Shown here: positions 23,492 to 29,552 of the stretch, piece after piece | Layout of the letters: the number at the start of each line of letters is the position of its first letter | Position numbering within the stretch: position 1 is the first letter of the stretch | Virus record (IMG/VR): IMGVR_UViG_3300022935_000083 | Location: 1 to 29,552 of that record | Length of the DNA: 29,552 nt | Origin: a virus | Strand: one strand, 5' to 3' | Notes under the pieces: model-generated | Databases searched by the model: none | What the model saw: only the letters and a program-made list of their open reading frames with translations | What the model was told of the DNA's origin: nothing | Position numbers and translations under genes: made by a program

Positions 23492-23692
23492 ATGTCAGCA
23501 ATCGAAACCATCAAGAACGGCGACGGCACATATACTGTTAAGTATTTCGGGAAGGATGCCGGATACTTTGCCAAAGCCAAGTCACCACCATTTGCGAGTG
23601 CGCAATACCGCTGGGTATCAGTCCACGGCACGATAGGCTATGCATACTCGAAAGCGCAGGCGCGTAAAAACATCATAGGAGCGTATCATTGA
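23492..23692 (+). CDS. Small basic protein opening the replication block
   Basis: A 66-residue protein, MSAIETIKNGDGTYTVKYFG at its start and KAQARKNIIGAYH at its end, beta-rich then helical. Good ribosome site AAAGGGGA (23477-23484). It is the first gene after the structural block and overlaps the next start (TTGA). No motif; function unknown. Confidence 0.7.
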   Translation: MSAIETIKNGDGTYTVKYFGKDAGYFAKAKSPPFASAQYRWVSVHGTIGYAYSKAQARKNIIGAYH

Positions 23693-24354
23693 GCGAGTTT
23701 AAGGGGCAGGAAGAGCTGATGGTAATTCACCTTGAGGCTGTGCGTCCTCACAAAGGGAAGCCATACAACGGAAAGATAATAAGCGGGGAACATTACAAGT
23801 CTCTTGTAAAGGATCACGCGCGCAAGGAAATAATTAAAAAGCGCGAGCGGATATTGCTTGAGCTAGAGCGCAGAAATGACGAGAAAATAAAAAAAATGCG
23901 TTTGAAGCAGAGGAAAGCTGGACGCAAAAACCCGCCAATAGAAGGTGTAATTGAGCCTTGCTATACCAATCATACGATTGGGTTACAAATACAGCCCAAG
24001 GCAAAGGCTATAATCGGATCGGTGTTAAATAAATATGACATGCACTGGTCTGCTGTTATAAACGATTCCCGCAAAAAACATCTTGTTATGATCCGCTTCG
24101 AGATGTGGGATTTGTTAAGCAGGAACGGTTACAGCCTGCCGATGATTGGTAAGATTTTTGGTCGTGATCATACAACGATTCTTCATGGAGTGAGGACGAT
24201 AAATGAAAGAAAAAGTTTTAGAGATTCTAGAGCAAAGGGAAACAACGCACGGCTTCTACTCGGAAGTCAGCAGCGTGAGTCAGATGGTCAAGAAGGCGAT
24301 GCAGATCGGCGTAAACTGGCCACATCTGAAGGCGGAGCAGAGGGAATCACTTGA
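23689..24354 (+). CDS. DnaA domain IV-like DNA-binding protein
   Basis: A 221-residue protein with a TTG start overlapping the previous stop (TTGA at 23689-23692). The middle has a basic coiled segment (KKRERILLELERRNDEKIKKM). Residues about 118-172 match the C-terminal DNA-binding domain of DnaA: RKKHLVMIRFEMWDLL, then LPMIGKIFGRDHTTILHG with GRDHTT at 158-163. No AAA ATPase domain is present, so it is a DnaA-box-binding fragment rather than a complete initiator. The last ~47 residues overlap the next gene by 152 bases and are polar, likely unconstrained. It may recruit host replication to a phage origin or compete with host DnaA; inferred. Confidence 0.8.
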   Translation: MSEFKGQEELMVIHLEAVRPHKGKPYNGKIISGEHYKSLVKDHARKEIIKKRERILLELERRNDEKIKKMRLKQRKAGRKNPPIEGVIEPCYTNHTIGLQIQPKAKAIIGSVLNKYDMHWSAVINDSRKKHLVMIRFEMWDLLSRNGYSLPMIGKIFGRDHTTILHGVRTINERKSFRDSRAKGNNARLLLGSQQRESDGQEGDADRRKLATSEGGAEGIT

Positions 24355-24484
24355 GATGATAGCCAATAAGATTGGCCGCATAATGAGTGGTGACAGCGAT
24401 TTTCTTGACCACTGGCAAGACATCGCTGGGTATGCGCAATTGATCGTGAAGGAGATCGAAGATGAACAACAACCAACTGAGTGA
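24203..24484 (+). CDS. DUF6378 protein
   Basis: A 93-residue helical protein starting MKEKVLEILEQRETTHGFYS and including ESLEMIANKIGRIMSGDSDFLDHWQDIAGYAQLI, the pattern of DUF6378. In phages these sit near nucleotide-metabolism or MazG-like genes, and the helical, acidic-residue pattern (NKIGRI..GD..HWQDIAGYA) recalls all-alpha NTP pyrophosphohydrolases, but activity is not established. GAGGA (24192-24196) precedes the ATG by six bases. It overlaps the upstream gene by 152 bases and the next by 23. Confidence 0.78.
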   Translation: MKEKVLEILEQRETTHGFYSEVSSVSQMVKKAMQIGVNWPHLKAEQRESLEMIANKIGRIMSGDSDFLDHWQDIAGYAQLIVKEIEDEQQPTE

Positions 24485-24740
24485 ACTTGTAAGACGCATT
24501 GAAAACCTAGAGGAGCAGCGCGCTGTTCTGGCGGAAGATGTGAAGGAAATTCTGTTGGAGGCCAAAGGGCTTGGCTACGACACAAGGATCATTAAAAAGA
24601 TAATTGCTATGCGCAAGAAGTCCCCAGAGGACATTCAGCGCGAGCAAGACCTCATGGACAGCTATATGGCTGCTCTTGGGATGCTTGCGGATACGCCGCT
24701 GGGGCAGGCAGCGCTGCGCAGCGCTGGCCACAATGCTTGA
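24462..24740 (+). CDS. gapR: GapR/DUF2312 nucleoid-associated protein
   Basis: A 92-residue protein. LSELVRRIENLEEQRAVLAE then DVKEILLEAKGLGYDTRIIKKIIAMRKK then DIQREQDLMDSYMAALGML matches DUF2312. In Caulobacter, GapR is a small coiled-coil protein that clamps overtwisted DNA and aids replication. Phage copies may help the virus manage supercoiling. Its presence hints at an alphaproteobacterial host. The last residues (TPLGQAALRSAGHNA) lie past the usual domain. It overlaps DUF6378 by 23 bases and the next gene by eight. Confidence 0.86.
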   Translation: MNNNQLSELVRRIENLEEQRAVLAEDVKEILLEAKGLGYDTRIIKKIIAMRKKSPEDIQREQDLMDSYMAALGMLADTPLGQAALRSAGHNA

Positions 24741-25110
24741 GAAGATATTCGCCGCACTTCTTGTCGCTAGCCCTGCTAGCGCCAAGAGCTGCACCCCACA
24801 GCCGCTGCGACAGTTTGTCGCACAGCATAAGCTGAAGGTTATCAGCGCGTACCGTCGTGGCGCTAGGATCGCCGGTACACGCCGTCGCTCACTGCACAGC
24901 TTCTGCGACGGTAGGCGCGGCGCGGTTGACGTTAGATGGAAGCGGGGTATTGTTAGGAAGGCCCGCAAGCGCGGATTTGGGGTTGGAACCTATTCGCGCT
25001 GCACAGGCTACAGTCATATACACATATCTTATGGAGGCTGGGAGAAGCGCTTTCATAAGAGGTGTAAACGGAATCGGCGCGCGGTGCGTCGATACCGCCG
25101 TAGGCGGTAA
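24733..25110 (+). CDS. Secreted, highly basic M15-like peptidase candidate
   Basis: A 125-residue protein starting MLEKIFAALLVASPASAKSC: a signal peptide with cleavage likely after Ala17 (ASA). The mature part contains SLHSFCDGRRGAVDV (His55, Asp66) and GYSHIHISYGG (His97), which resembles the zinc site of M15/DUF882-type peptidases (SxHxxGxAxD ... HxH/HxD), but with a longer spacing from His to Asp. The end is extraordinarily Arg-rich (RRAVRRYRRRR). Four or more Cys could form disulfides. Possible role: local cell-wall cutting or remodelling. No good ribosome site; probably coupled to gapR. Function is provisional. Confidence 0.68.
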   Translation: MLEKIFAALLVASPASAKSCTPQPLRQFVAQHKLKVISAYRRGARIAGTRRRSLHSFCDGRRGAVDVRWKRGIVRKARKRGFGVGTYSRCTGYSHIHISYGGWEKRFHKRCKRNRRAVRRYRRRR

Positions 25111-25164
25111 ACGGGAAGGCCACAAGACGACCTCTCCTGTTTGAAACTACCCGAAACTTGACTA

Positions 25165-25188
25165 CCCCGGCGAAAGCCGGGGGATTTT
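25165..25188 (+). terminator. Rho-independent-type terminator with GAAA loop
   Basis: CCCCGGC (25165-25171) pairs with GCCGGGG (25176-25182) around GAAA, a stable GNRA loop, followed by TTTT at 25185-25188. It separates the gapR/peptidase genes from the next operon. The remaining bases of the gap (25111-25207) show nothing else I can support. Confidence 0.78.
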
Positions 25189-25207
25189 CGGAGCAAGGAA
25201 GGACACA

Positions 25208-25393
25208 ATGGAACAATGCAACACTTGCAAATTTAGCGTAGACAGTGGATCGCCTGTATTGATGTGCCGAAGATTCCCTGCGCTTGTTAAAGTCGCGAAG
25301 GCGCATTGGTGCGGAGAGTATGCGCAGCAGAGAGTAAACGTAGAAACGCCAGTCAAACGTAAGAAATGGAAGGAACGCGGCGATGCAAAATAA
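25208..25393 (+). CDS. Small four-cysteine (zinc-ribbon-like) protein
   Basis: A 61-residue protein, MEQCNTCKFS at the start, with Cys4, Cys7, Cys20 and Cys35 (CxxC, RRFP, WCGEY) and a basic end (KRKKWKERGDAK). The arrangement suggests zinc binding; small proteins of this type are common beside phage recombination genes. AAGGAAGGA precedes the ATG. It overlaps the nuclease gene by 11 bases. Possibly a transcription or nucleic-acid-binding factor; no partner known. Confidence 0.78.
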   Translation: MEQCNTCKFSVDSGSPVLMCRRFPALVKVAKAHWCGEYAQQRVNVETPVKRKKWKERGDAK

Positions 25394-26192
25394 AGTCGTA
25401 GAAGACATGCCAGCGCTAGAATACCACAGCTTCGAAGCTCTGTCGGCTAGTGGCGCGAAGATGCTGATGAAGACGCCTGCGCACTATCTCGCCAGCAGAG
25501 AGCAGAGCGCACCTACCAAGGCAATGATCCTCGGCACTGTCGTTCACACGATGGTGTTGGAGCCGGAAAAGTTTGAGTCAGAAGTCGCGGTTGCGCCGAA
25601 GTTCGACATGCGCACCAAGTTCGGCAAGCAGGCGCGAGAAGAGTTCGAGGAATCTTCTAAGGGCAAGCTAGTCATCGACGAGTTTGAGCATGAGAAGGCC
25701 CGTGGAATCAGCGAAAGTTTACGCGCACATCCGTTTTTCATTGAGTATGTGAAGGACGGGACAGCCGAGACGACAATGCTGTGGGAGCAGTATGGCGTCC
25801 AGTGCAAGGCCCGTGTGGATTACATCGCCAAGGATGTGATCTACGATGTCAAAACGTGCCAAGATGCGTCACCCGCCGGGTTTTCAAGGCAGATCGCTAA
25901 CTTCAAGTATCACATGCAAGCGGCGCATTACTTGATGGGGCGCAAGCGCCTCGTCGGGACCAACATCGAGCCGAGCCGTTTTGTATTTCTGGCTGTCGAG
26001 TCATCTCCGCCATACTCTGTCGGCATCTACTCGCTGACGCGAGAATCCCTACAACTCGGTGCTGAAGGAATGAAGCAAGCAGCGGAGCGATACATACAGA
26101 TTGGCGAAGACAAGCCAACGCAGCACTACACAGACGGATTGCAGGAGATCAGCCTGCCGGGATGGATGTTTACTTCGGAGGACATGGCATGA
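25383..26192 (+). CDS. RecE-like PD-(D/E)XK exonuclease (DUF3799)
   Basis: A 269-residue protein with the RecE C-terminal pattern: N-terminal YHSFEALSASGAKMLMKTPAHYL with ILGTVVHTMVLEP, then CKARVDYIAKD (Asp146), YDVKTC (Asp155-Val-Lys157) and the downstream YHMQAAHYL. This is the nuclease core of the RecE/exonuclease VIII group, which resects dsDNA for annealing-type recombination. No separate annealing protein (RecT/Beta) is seen in the window, so it may act with the SSB-like protein or another. AAGGAA precedes the ATG by about seven bases. Confidence 0.87.
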   Translation: MQNKVVEDMPALEYHSFEALSASGAKMLMKTPAHYLASREQSAPTKAMILGTVVHTMVLEPEKFESEVAVAPKFDMRTKFGKQAREEFEESSKGKLVIDEFEHEKARGISESLRAHPFFIEYVKDGTAETTMLWEQYGVQCKARVDYIAKDVIYDVKTCQDASPAGFSRQIANFKYHMQAAHYLMGRKRLVGTNIEPSRFVFLAVESSPPYSVGIYSLTRESLQLGAEGMKQAAERYIQIGEDKPTQHYTDGLQEISLPGWMFTSEDMA

Positions 26193-26431
26193 GAATGAAA
26201 GAGCATTTGGAAGATGAAATCAATCGCACTGCGTTTGCTTGTCGTAACGATCCGTACGACAGCGCTGACATTGTGGAGACTCTGGTCGATAGCGCAGGCT
26301 ACATCCTTGCGCAGCAGATTGGCAATGATCCTAAGGCCCTTAACGAGGCGCTAGAAGGTCTGTCAGATCATCTGTTCCGCGCCGCTGCTTCATATGTCGA
26401 GATACTGAAGAGCATGGGAGGAAAATGTTAA
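26189..26431 (+). CDS. Small helical protein after the RecE-like nuclease
   Basis: An 80-residue protein starting MRMKEHLEDEINRTAFACRN, then DIVETLVDSAGYILAQQ, helical throughout. The ATG at 26189 overlaps the preceding stop (ATGA) and has GGAGG at 26177-26181; the in-frame ATG at 26162 lies farther back without a matching site. Function unknown, likely a recombination-operon accessory. Confidence 0.72.
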   Translation: MRMKEHLEDEINRTAFACRNDPYDSADIVETLVDSAGYILAQQIGNDPKALNEALEGLSDHLFRAAASYVEILKSMGGKC

Positions 26432-26556
26432 TGATCTGTTTCTACGCTCCGTATCACGAAATCGGCACTGTGTGGACGAGTGGTTGCAGGATCATAGAGA
26501 TGCTGCCGCCGCACGGTTGCTACAGCGTCATCGCAGAGATTGTGTGCTGTAAATGA
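26431..26556 (+). CDS. 41-residue Cys-rich peptide
   Basis: MICFYAPYHEIGTVWTSGCR then IIEMLPPHGCYSVIAEIVCC and Lys. GGGAGG at 26416-26421 sits nine bases before the ATG at 26431 (an upstream in-frame ATG at 26425 is only three away). Its stop overlaps the next start (ATGA, 26553-26556), so the gene looks real despite its size. Five Cys with no clear zinc pattern; function unknown. Confidence 0.58.
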   Translation: MICFYAPYHEIGTVWTSGCRIIEMLPPHGCYSVIAEIVCCK

Positions 26557-27014
26557 TCCTCGCGATTGACCCCGGCGCTTCTGGCGCTCTCGCATTCTTC
26601 GACCCCGACAAAGGCACGCTCGACATCATCGACACGCCCGTTGTCGAGGTGAAGCGCGGCAACAAGCTAAAGAAGGAGATCAGCCCGCAGATGTTGGCCG
26701 TTCTCATCAAGGCGCGGATGCCGGACGAGGTTGTGCTGGAGCGCGTCGGCGCAATGCCGGGTCAAGGTGTGAGTAGCATGTTTCAGTTTGGGCGCGGCGT
26801 AGGCATGGTCGAGGGTGTCATTGGGTGTCTCGCGTTGCCCCTCACTTATGTCGCGCCCGTTGTCTGGCAGAAGGCCGTCAATGCCAGAGGCGGGAAGGAT
26901 GCAAACCGGCAGCGTGCTGCCGAATTGTTCCCGGCGTATGCGCAGATGTTTGCGCGCAAGAAAGATGATGGCAGAGCGGACGCCGCGCTGATGGCGTGGT
27001 GGAAGGCAATGTGA
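26553..27014 (+). CDS. RuvC-like Holliday junction resolvase
   Basis: A 153-residue RNase H-fold nuclease. MILAIDPGASGALA has the first catalytic Asp6, VVLERVGAMPGQG has Glu63, and KKDDGRADAALMAWW carries the final acidic pair (Asp139 and Asp143). Length fits RuvC (about 160-170 residues). It would cut branched DNA from recombination or replication so that concatemers can be packaged. Starts on ATGA; the stop overlaps the next start. Confidence 0.88.
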   Translation: MILAIDPGASGALAFFDPDKGTLDIIDTPVVEVKRGNKLKKEISPQMLAVLIKARMPDEVVLERVGAMPGQGVSSMFQFGRGVGMVEGVIGCLALPLTYVAPVVWQKAVNARGGKDANRQRAAELFPAYAQMFARKKDDGRADAALMAWWKAM

Positions 27015-27484
27015 TGGATATACTTACGACGCTTGGCCAAGAGAGTCGGCTGTGGGAAATGGACGCGATGGGCATCTGGCATCGCAACTCCACATCTCGC
27101 ATGGTGGAGACACCGAAGGAGAAGCCTGCGCGCGTCGATGGCATCATTGAAGTGGATGGCACCATCAAGGCTTGCTACGAAATCAAGTGTCGCAAGATTG
27201 CGCTACAGAAGCTGCTTCTCGACTTCAAAGGCGAGTGGCTGGTGACAGCGGAGAAGGTGTTGGACGGCATCGATGTCGCGCGCAAGTTGCAAGTTCCGTT
27301 TATCGGCATCTTGTACTTAGAGCCGGACAAGAAGCTGCTCCACAAAACAATTTGGCGACCCAGCGATGGTGTTGTGGTTGCTATGAGAGTTCGCACTACC
27401 GATACGCAGAAGACGATTAACGGTGGTGTGATAGCCCGGCAGAATGCGTTCATCGACATGCGCGATGCAACTGTTCTGTCATAA
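27014..27484 (+). CDS. PD-(D/E)XK nuclease-fold protein
   Basis: A 156-residue protein starting MDILTTLGQESRLWEMDAMG. The core ARVDGIIEVDG then ACYEIKCRKI gives Asp42, Glu56-Ile-Lys58, a PD-(D/E)XK arrangement, with beta strands typical of a restriction-like fold (LVTAEKVLDG, VPFIGILYLE). The GGAAGG at 27001-27006 sets the ATG at 27014. It neighbours RuvC- and RecE-like genes. Possible roles are structure-specific cutting or host-DNA degradation; substrate unknown. The family name cannot be given. Confidence 0.72.
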   Translation: MDILTTLGQESRLWEMDAMGIWHRNSTSRMVETPKEKPARVDGIIEVDGTIKACYEIKCRKIALQKLLLDFKGEWLVTAEKVLDGIDVARKLQVPFIGILYLEPDKKLLHKTIWRPSDGVVVAMRVRTTDTQKTINGGVIARQNAFIDMRDATVLS

Positions 27485-27532
27485 CAAGCCAACGCAAAGA
27501 GCGGAAGGCAAAGCAAAGCAAAGGTAAGTGAA

Positions 27533-28141
27533 ATGGCATTAGGTTTTCTGAACGAAGGTAGCAGTAACGGCAGCAAGTTCTTGCAGGCCATCAAGTTCGA
27601 CGCAAAGGCTGGTGACCTGCTGGCCGTCATGCGCGAACCGTCATCGGAGCCGGGCAAGTGGGATCGGCGCGATGAAGAAGTCGAGATGCCGACCAAGTTC
27701 GTTGTGGACATGGAAGGTATGCAGTGTGGGTGGCTGACCTTCCAGCCGTCTTACCACGCCGAAATGGTGACGGTTGGCACGCCGATGCCGCAGCGTCCAT
27801 CTACTGAACACAAGCAAGCCGTCCGCATGAGGATGTACCACAAGCAGTACGGCCTGCGCGAGTTTACGCCGACATCCAAGACGGTGCTGCGCGTGATCGA
27901 CAAGCTGCATGACGAGTACCTTGCGGCTGCACCGAAGAATAAGGGCAAGATGCCGGTCGTTGAATTTACCGGCACAGAAACTGTGAAGATCGCAACGCCG
28001 CAGGGCGAGCTGCGCTTCAAGGCTCCTGTCGTGAGTATTGCTGGTTGGGTTGCTCCGCCAGCTGAGTTCGCTGAAGCGCCAGCTGCTGCGCCTGCACCTG
28101 CAAAGGCGGATGAGCCGCTCGACGACGACATCGAGTTCTAA
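27533..28141 (+). CDS. Single-stranded DNA-binding protein (SSB-like)
   Basis: A 202-residue protein starting MALGFLNEGSSNGSKFLQAI. N-terminal beta-rich OB-like region (KFDAKAGDLLAVMREPSS ... VVDMEGMQCGWLTFQPSY), a helical middle, an Ala/Pro linker (EAPAAAPAPAKADEP) and an acidic tip LDDDIEF that mimics the SSB C-terminal tail (DDDIPF-type) which recruits replication enzymes. AAAGGTAAG precedes the ATG. The gap before the gene holds three GCAAA copies (27508-27522). It is followed by a strong hairpin. The exact family is uncertain but the SSB role is well supported by architecture and position. Confidence 0.78.
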   Translation: MALGFLNEGSSNGSKFLQAIKFDAKAGDLLAVMREPSSEPGKWDRRDEEVEMPTKFVVDMEGMQCGWLTFQPSYHAEMVTVGTPMPQRPSTEHKQAVRMRMYHKQYGLREFTPTSKTVLRVIDKLHDEYLAAAPKNKGKMPVVEFTGTETVKIATPQGELRFKAPVVSIAGWVAPPAEFAEAPAAAPAPAKADEPLDDDIEF

Positions 28142-28148
28142 GATAATA

Positions 28149-28186
28149 ACGCCCCGCTGGCGGAAGGAAACCAGCGGGGCGTCCTT
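28149..28186 (+). terminator. Strong hairpin after the SSB gene
   Basis: ACGCCCCGCTGG (28149-28160) pairs over 12 bases with CCAGCGGGGCGT (28171-28182) around a 10-base loop. A run of only CCTT follows, so it may be a weak or dual-purpose terminator. See also the next hairpin. Confidence 0.75.
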
Positions 28187-28209
28187 CAGCGGCAGGAGCA
28201 GTGCCGCTG
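28187..28209 (+). repeat. Second hairpin between SSB and primase genes
   Basis: CAGCGGCA (28187-28194) and TGCCGCTG (28202-28209) form a perfect eight-base stem with a seven-base loop, directly after the first hairpin. Could be an RNA regulatory structure in the primase leader or a replication-linked element. The remainder of the gap up to 28238 holds the ribosome site GAGAGGGAAG and nothing else seen. Confidence 0.6.
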
Positions 28210-28238
28210 GCGCTACGCCGAGAGGGAAGACGCAGCTG

Positions 28239-29552
28239 ATGGAATTATTAACGCAAAACACAATTACGGACAACACTGCTTTGTCGTTGTCCTTCGCGAA
28301 AGGCGGTCGCTCCGACACGGCTCTGCACGTCCGCAAGATGACGTGGGGCAAGCTGAAGGACAGGTTGTCGCGTGTCGATGTAGGCGACAAGGACGGCAGT
28401 TATTTTGTGCGCGGCGGCGATCTTGTTGCACCTGCCCGCGCCGACGAAAATCTACGCAGCGCTGATGTCGTTGTGCTGGACGGAGACAGTCGCCTTGACC
28501 CAGAAACGGGCGAGATCATTGCAGGTGCGCCGCCCCTGCACACAGTGGCCGAAGCTCTGACAGAAATCGGCGTGGCTTTCGCCGCGCACACCAGCCACAG
28601 CCACAAGCCGGGCGAGATGTACAAGTATCGGGTTGTGATCCCGGCGAAGATCGCGACTGCGGATGAGCTGTCGGCGACCGTCGAATATCTGATCGACCAG
28701 CTGCACCTGCGCGGCGTAATGCTAGCGGACGTGACCGAAAACCACCGATGGAGCCAGCCGTGGTATCTGCCGCGCGCCAGCGATACAAAATCATTTACGT
28801 CGATGTCGAGCGATGGCCGCTCCATCGATCCCAAGGCCGCGATAGCGTGGCGCGAAGAGCGCCGGGATCACGAAGAGATCATTGCTGACAAGATCGCAGA
28901 GCCTATCATCATCAACCAGACAAGCGGCGACTTCAAGGACTTCAACGACAAGCATGGGCTTGAGTTTGTAAAGTCTACACTTGAACGGGCTGGATATAGG
29001 TTCGGCTACTTCGACAAGCGCCACAACGCCTATCGGTACATGCGCCCCGGCAGCACGTCCAAGTCCTACGGGGTTGTCGTGTTCAAGGGGAGCCAAGGTC
29101 ACTGGTGTACCTACAGCCACCACGGCTCGGAGGATGTCTTGAGCGAGCGTGTGTGCGATCCGTTCGCACTCGCCTCAGAGTTGCAATATGGCGGAGATAC
29201 AACCAGAGCGGCAAAGGCTCTGTTGGCGCGGCCAGAGCATGAGCAGTCCATCGCAGAGAAGATCGCCGGGAAGGCCGCTCAGAGCGCCGTGGAGGCGTAT
29301 TTGGAGGCCGAGGGTGGTCTGGTAGCACCGCCGCCCAAAAAGCGCGTGGAGCTGATCCAGTGGGGAGCGCTGACGGATGTGCCGATCCGGTGGCTGGTGA
29401 AGGACATCCTGCCTGCGCAGTCTTTGTTCGCGTTGTATGGCCAGCCGGGGTCATACAAATCCTTCGTGGCCCTGTACCTCGGCGCGATGGTGGCGGCTGG
29501 GCGAGAAGCATTCGAGAAGCCGTCCAAGCAAGGGACGGTGATCTACATAGCA
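28239..29552 (+). CDS. Primase/helicase-type replication protein (partial)
   Basis: An open frame from ATG 28239 through the right edge: 438 codons with no stop, so the protein is 3'-truncated by the window. The N-terminal half contains LDGDSRLDPETG, then AHTSHSHKPGEMYKYRVVIP and ENHRWSQPWYLPR, which resemble the archaeo-eukaryotic primase-like modules found before phage helicases. The C-terminal end begins a RecA/AAA-type ATPase: LPAQSLFALYGQPGSYKSFV with Walker A GQPGSYKS. This layout is typical of a replicative primase-helicase (RepA/AAA_25-like). GAGAGGGAAG upstream supports the start. Confidence is good for the ATPase, moderate for the primase. Confidence 0.78.
   Translation, partial: MELLTQNTITDNTALSLSFAKGGRSDTALHVRKMTWGKLKDRLSRVDVGDKDGSYFVRGGDLVAPARADENLRSADVVVLDGDSRLDPETGEIIAGAPPLHTVAEALTEIGVAFAAHTSHSHKPGEMYKYRVVIPAKIATADELSATVEYLIDQLHLRGVMLADVTENHRWSQPWYLPRASDTKSFTSMSSDGRSIDPKAAIAWREERRDHEEIIADKIAEPIIINQTSGDFKDFNDKHGLEFVKSTLERAGYRFGYFDKRHNAYRYMRPGSTSKSYGVVVFKGSQGHWCTYSHHGSEDVLSERVCDPFALASELQYGGDTTRAAKALLARPEHEQSIAEKIAGKAAQSAVEAYLEAEGGLVAPPPKKRVELIQWGALTDVPIRWLVKDILPAQSLFALYGQPGSYKSFVALYLGAMVAAGREAFEKPSKQGTVIYIA

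Noticed and set aside
24203-24354. A frameshift error joining the DnaA-like gene to DUF6378
   Set aside because: Both frames have their own start and a good ribosome site for the second, and both domain patterns are complete, so an overlap is simpler than an error.
25158-25186. TTGACT as a promoter -35 element
   Set aside because: At 17-base spacing the -10 position is GGGATT and falls in the terminator stem; not a credible promoter.
27641-28390. 249-codon - strand open frame across SSB and primase genes
   Set aside because: It crosses the two hairpins and two supported + strand genes; the translation shows no domain. Shadow.
1-29552. tRNA genes, CRISPR arrays, insertion sequences, attachment sites, reverse-transcriptase/variable-repeat systems, integrase or repressor
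   Set aside because: No cloverleaf, spaced repeat array, transposase, integrase, repressor or reverse transcriptase translation was seen; absence by eye is not proof, and attachment sites cannot be judged without the host genome.

Overview
The window is a contiguous stretch of a tailed double-stranded DNA phage genome, and every supported gene reads on the + strand. Genes are tightly packed, with many ATGA, TAATG or TGATG stop/start overlaps, and no gene-free stretch exceeds about 100 bases. The set of virion genes (P22-type portal, SU10-type capsid protein, adaptor, nozzle, several Ala/Gln-rich internal virion proteins) and the absence of any tape-measure, tail-tube or sheath gene point to a short-tailed (podovirus-like) phage. 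A GapR/DUF2312 gene, a family otherwise typical of alphaproteobacteria, together with the spanin pair, suggests a Gram-negative, probably alphaproteobacterial and possibly aquatic host; this host assignment is inference.

Layout. Bases 1-2115: a GIY-YIG/helix-turn-helix protein, a 69-residue protein and the large terminase. Bases 2155-7276: DUF6321-like and DUF6496-like basic proteins, portal, a small helical protein, scaffold and major capsid protein, followed by a strong hairpin. Bases 7326-12821: head completion and adaptor genes, then a host-recognition block containing two different fibres that each end in a self-cleaving S74 chaperone domain, with small accessory proteins between and after them. 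Bases 12839-14631: a lysis cassette (holin, membrane-anchored unknown, GH24 endolysin with a C-terminal membrane segment, 30-residue membrane peptide, nested i-spanin and o-spanin). Bases 14636-23405: tail nozzle, small tail proteins, four candidate internal/ejected proteins, a virion GH104-type muralytic enzyme and, inserted among them, a PP-loop (PAPS-reductase-like) gene. Bases 23492-29552: replication/recombination genes: DnaA domain IV-like protein, DUF6378, GapR, a secreted basic M15-like protein, a four-Cys protein, a RecE-like PD-(D/E)XK nuclease, RuvC-like resolvase, a second PD-(D/E)XK protein, an SSB-like protein and the start of a primase/helicase that runs off the right edge.

How it works together. 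The left part packages DNA into a scaffold-built procapsid, closes the head with adaptor and nozzle, fits two types of fibre, and carries ejected proteins plus a peptidoglycan-cutting enzyme for entry. The right part provides origin-binding or initiator-like, strand-exchange and resolution functions. The lysis cassette breaks inner membrane, wall and outer membrane in turn. No DNA polymerase, integrase or repressor gene is seen in the window, so lifestyle cannot be decided from it. The most interesting points are the PP-loop enzyme with a Cys cluster inside the virion module, the membrane-anchored endolysin and micro-ORF in the lysis cassette, the GIY-YIG protein beside the terminase, the phage GapR/DnaA-domain pair, and tandem hairpins before the primase gene.
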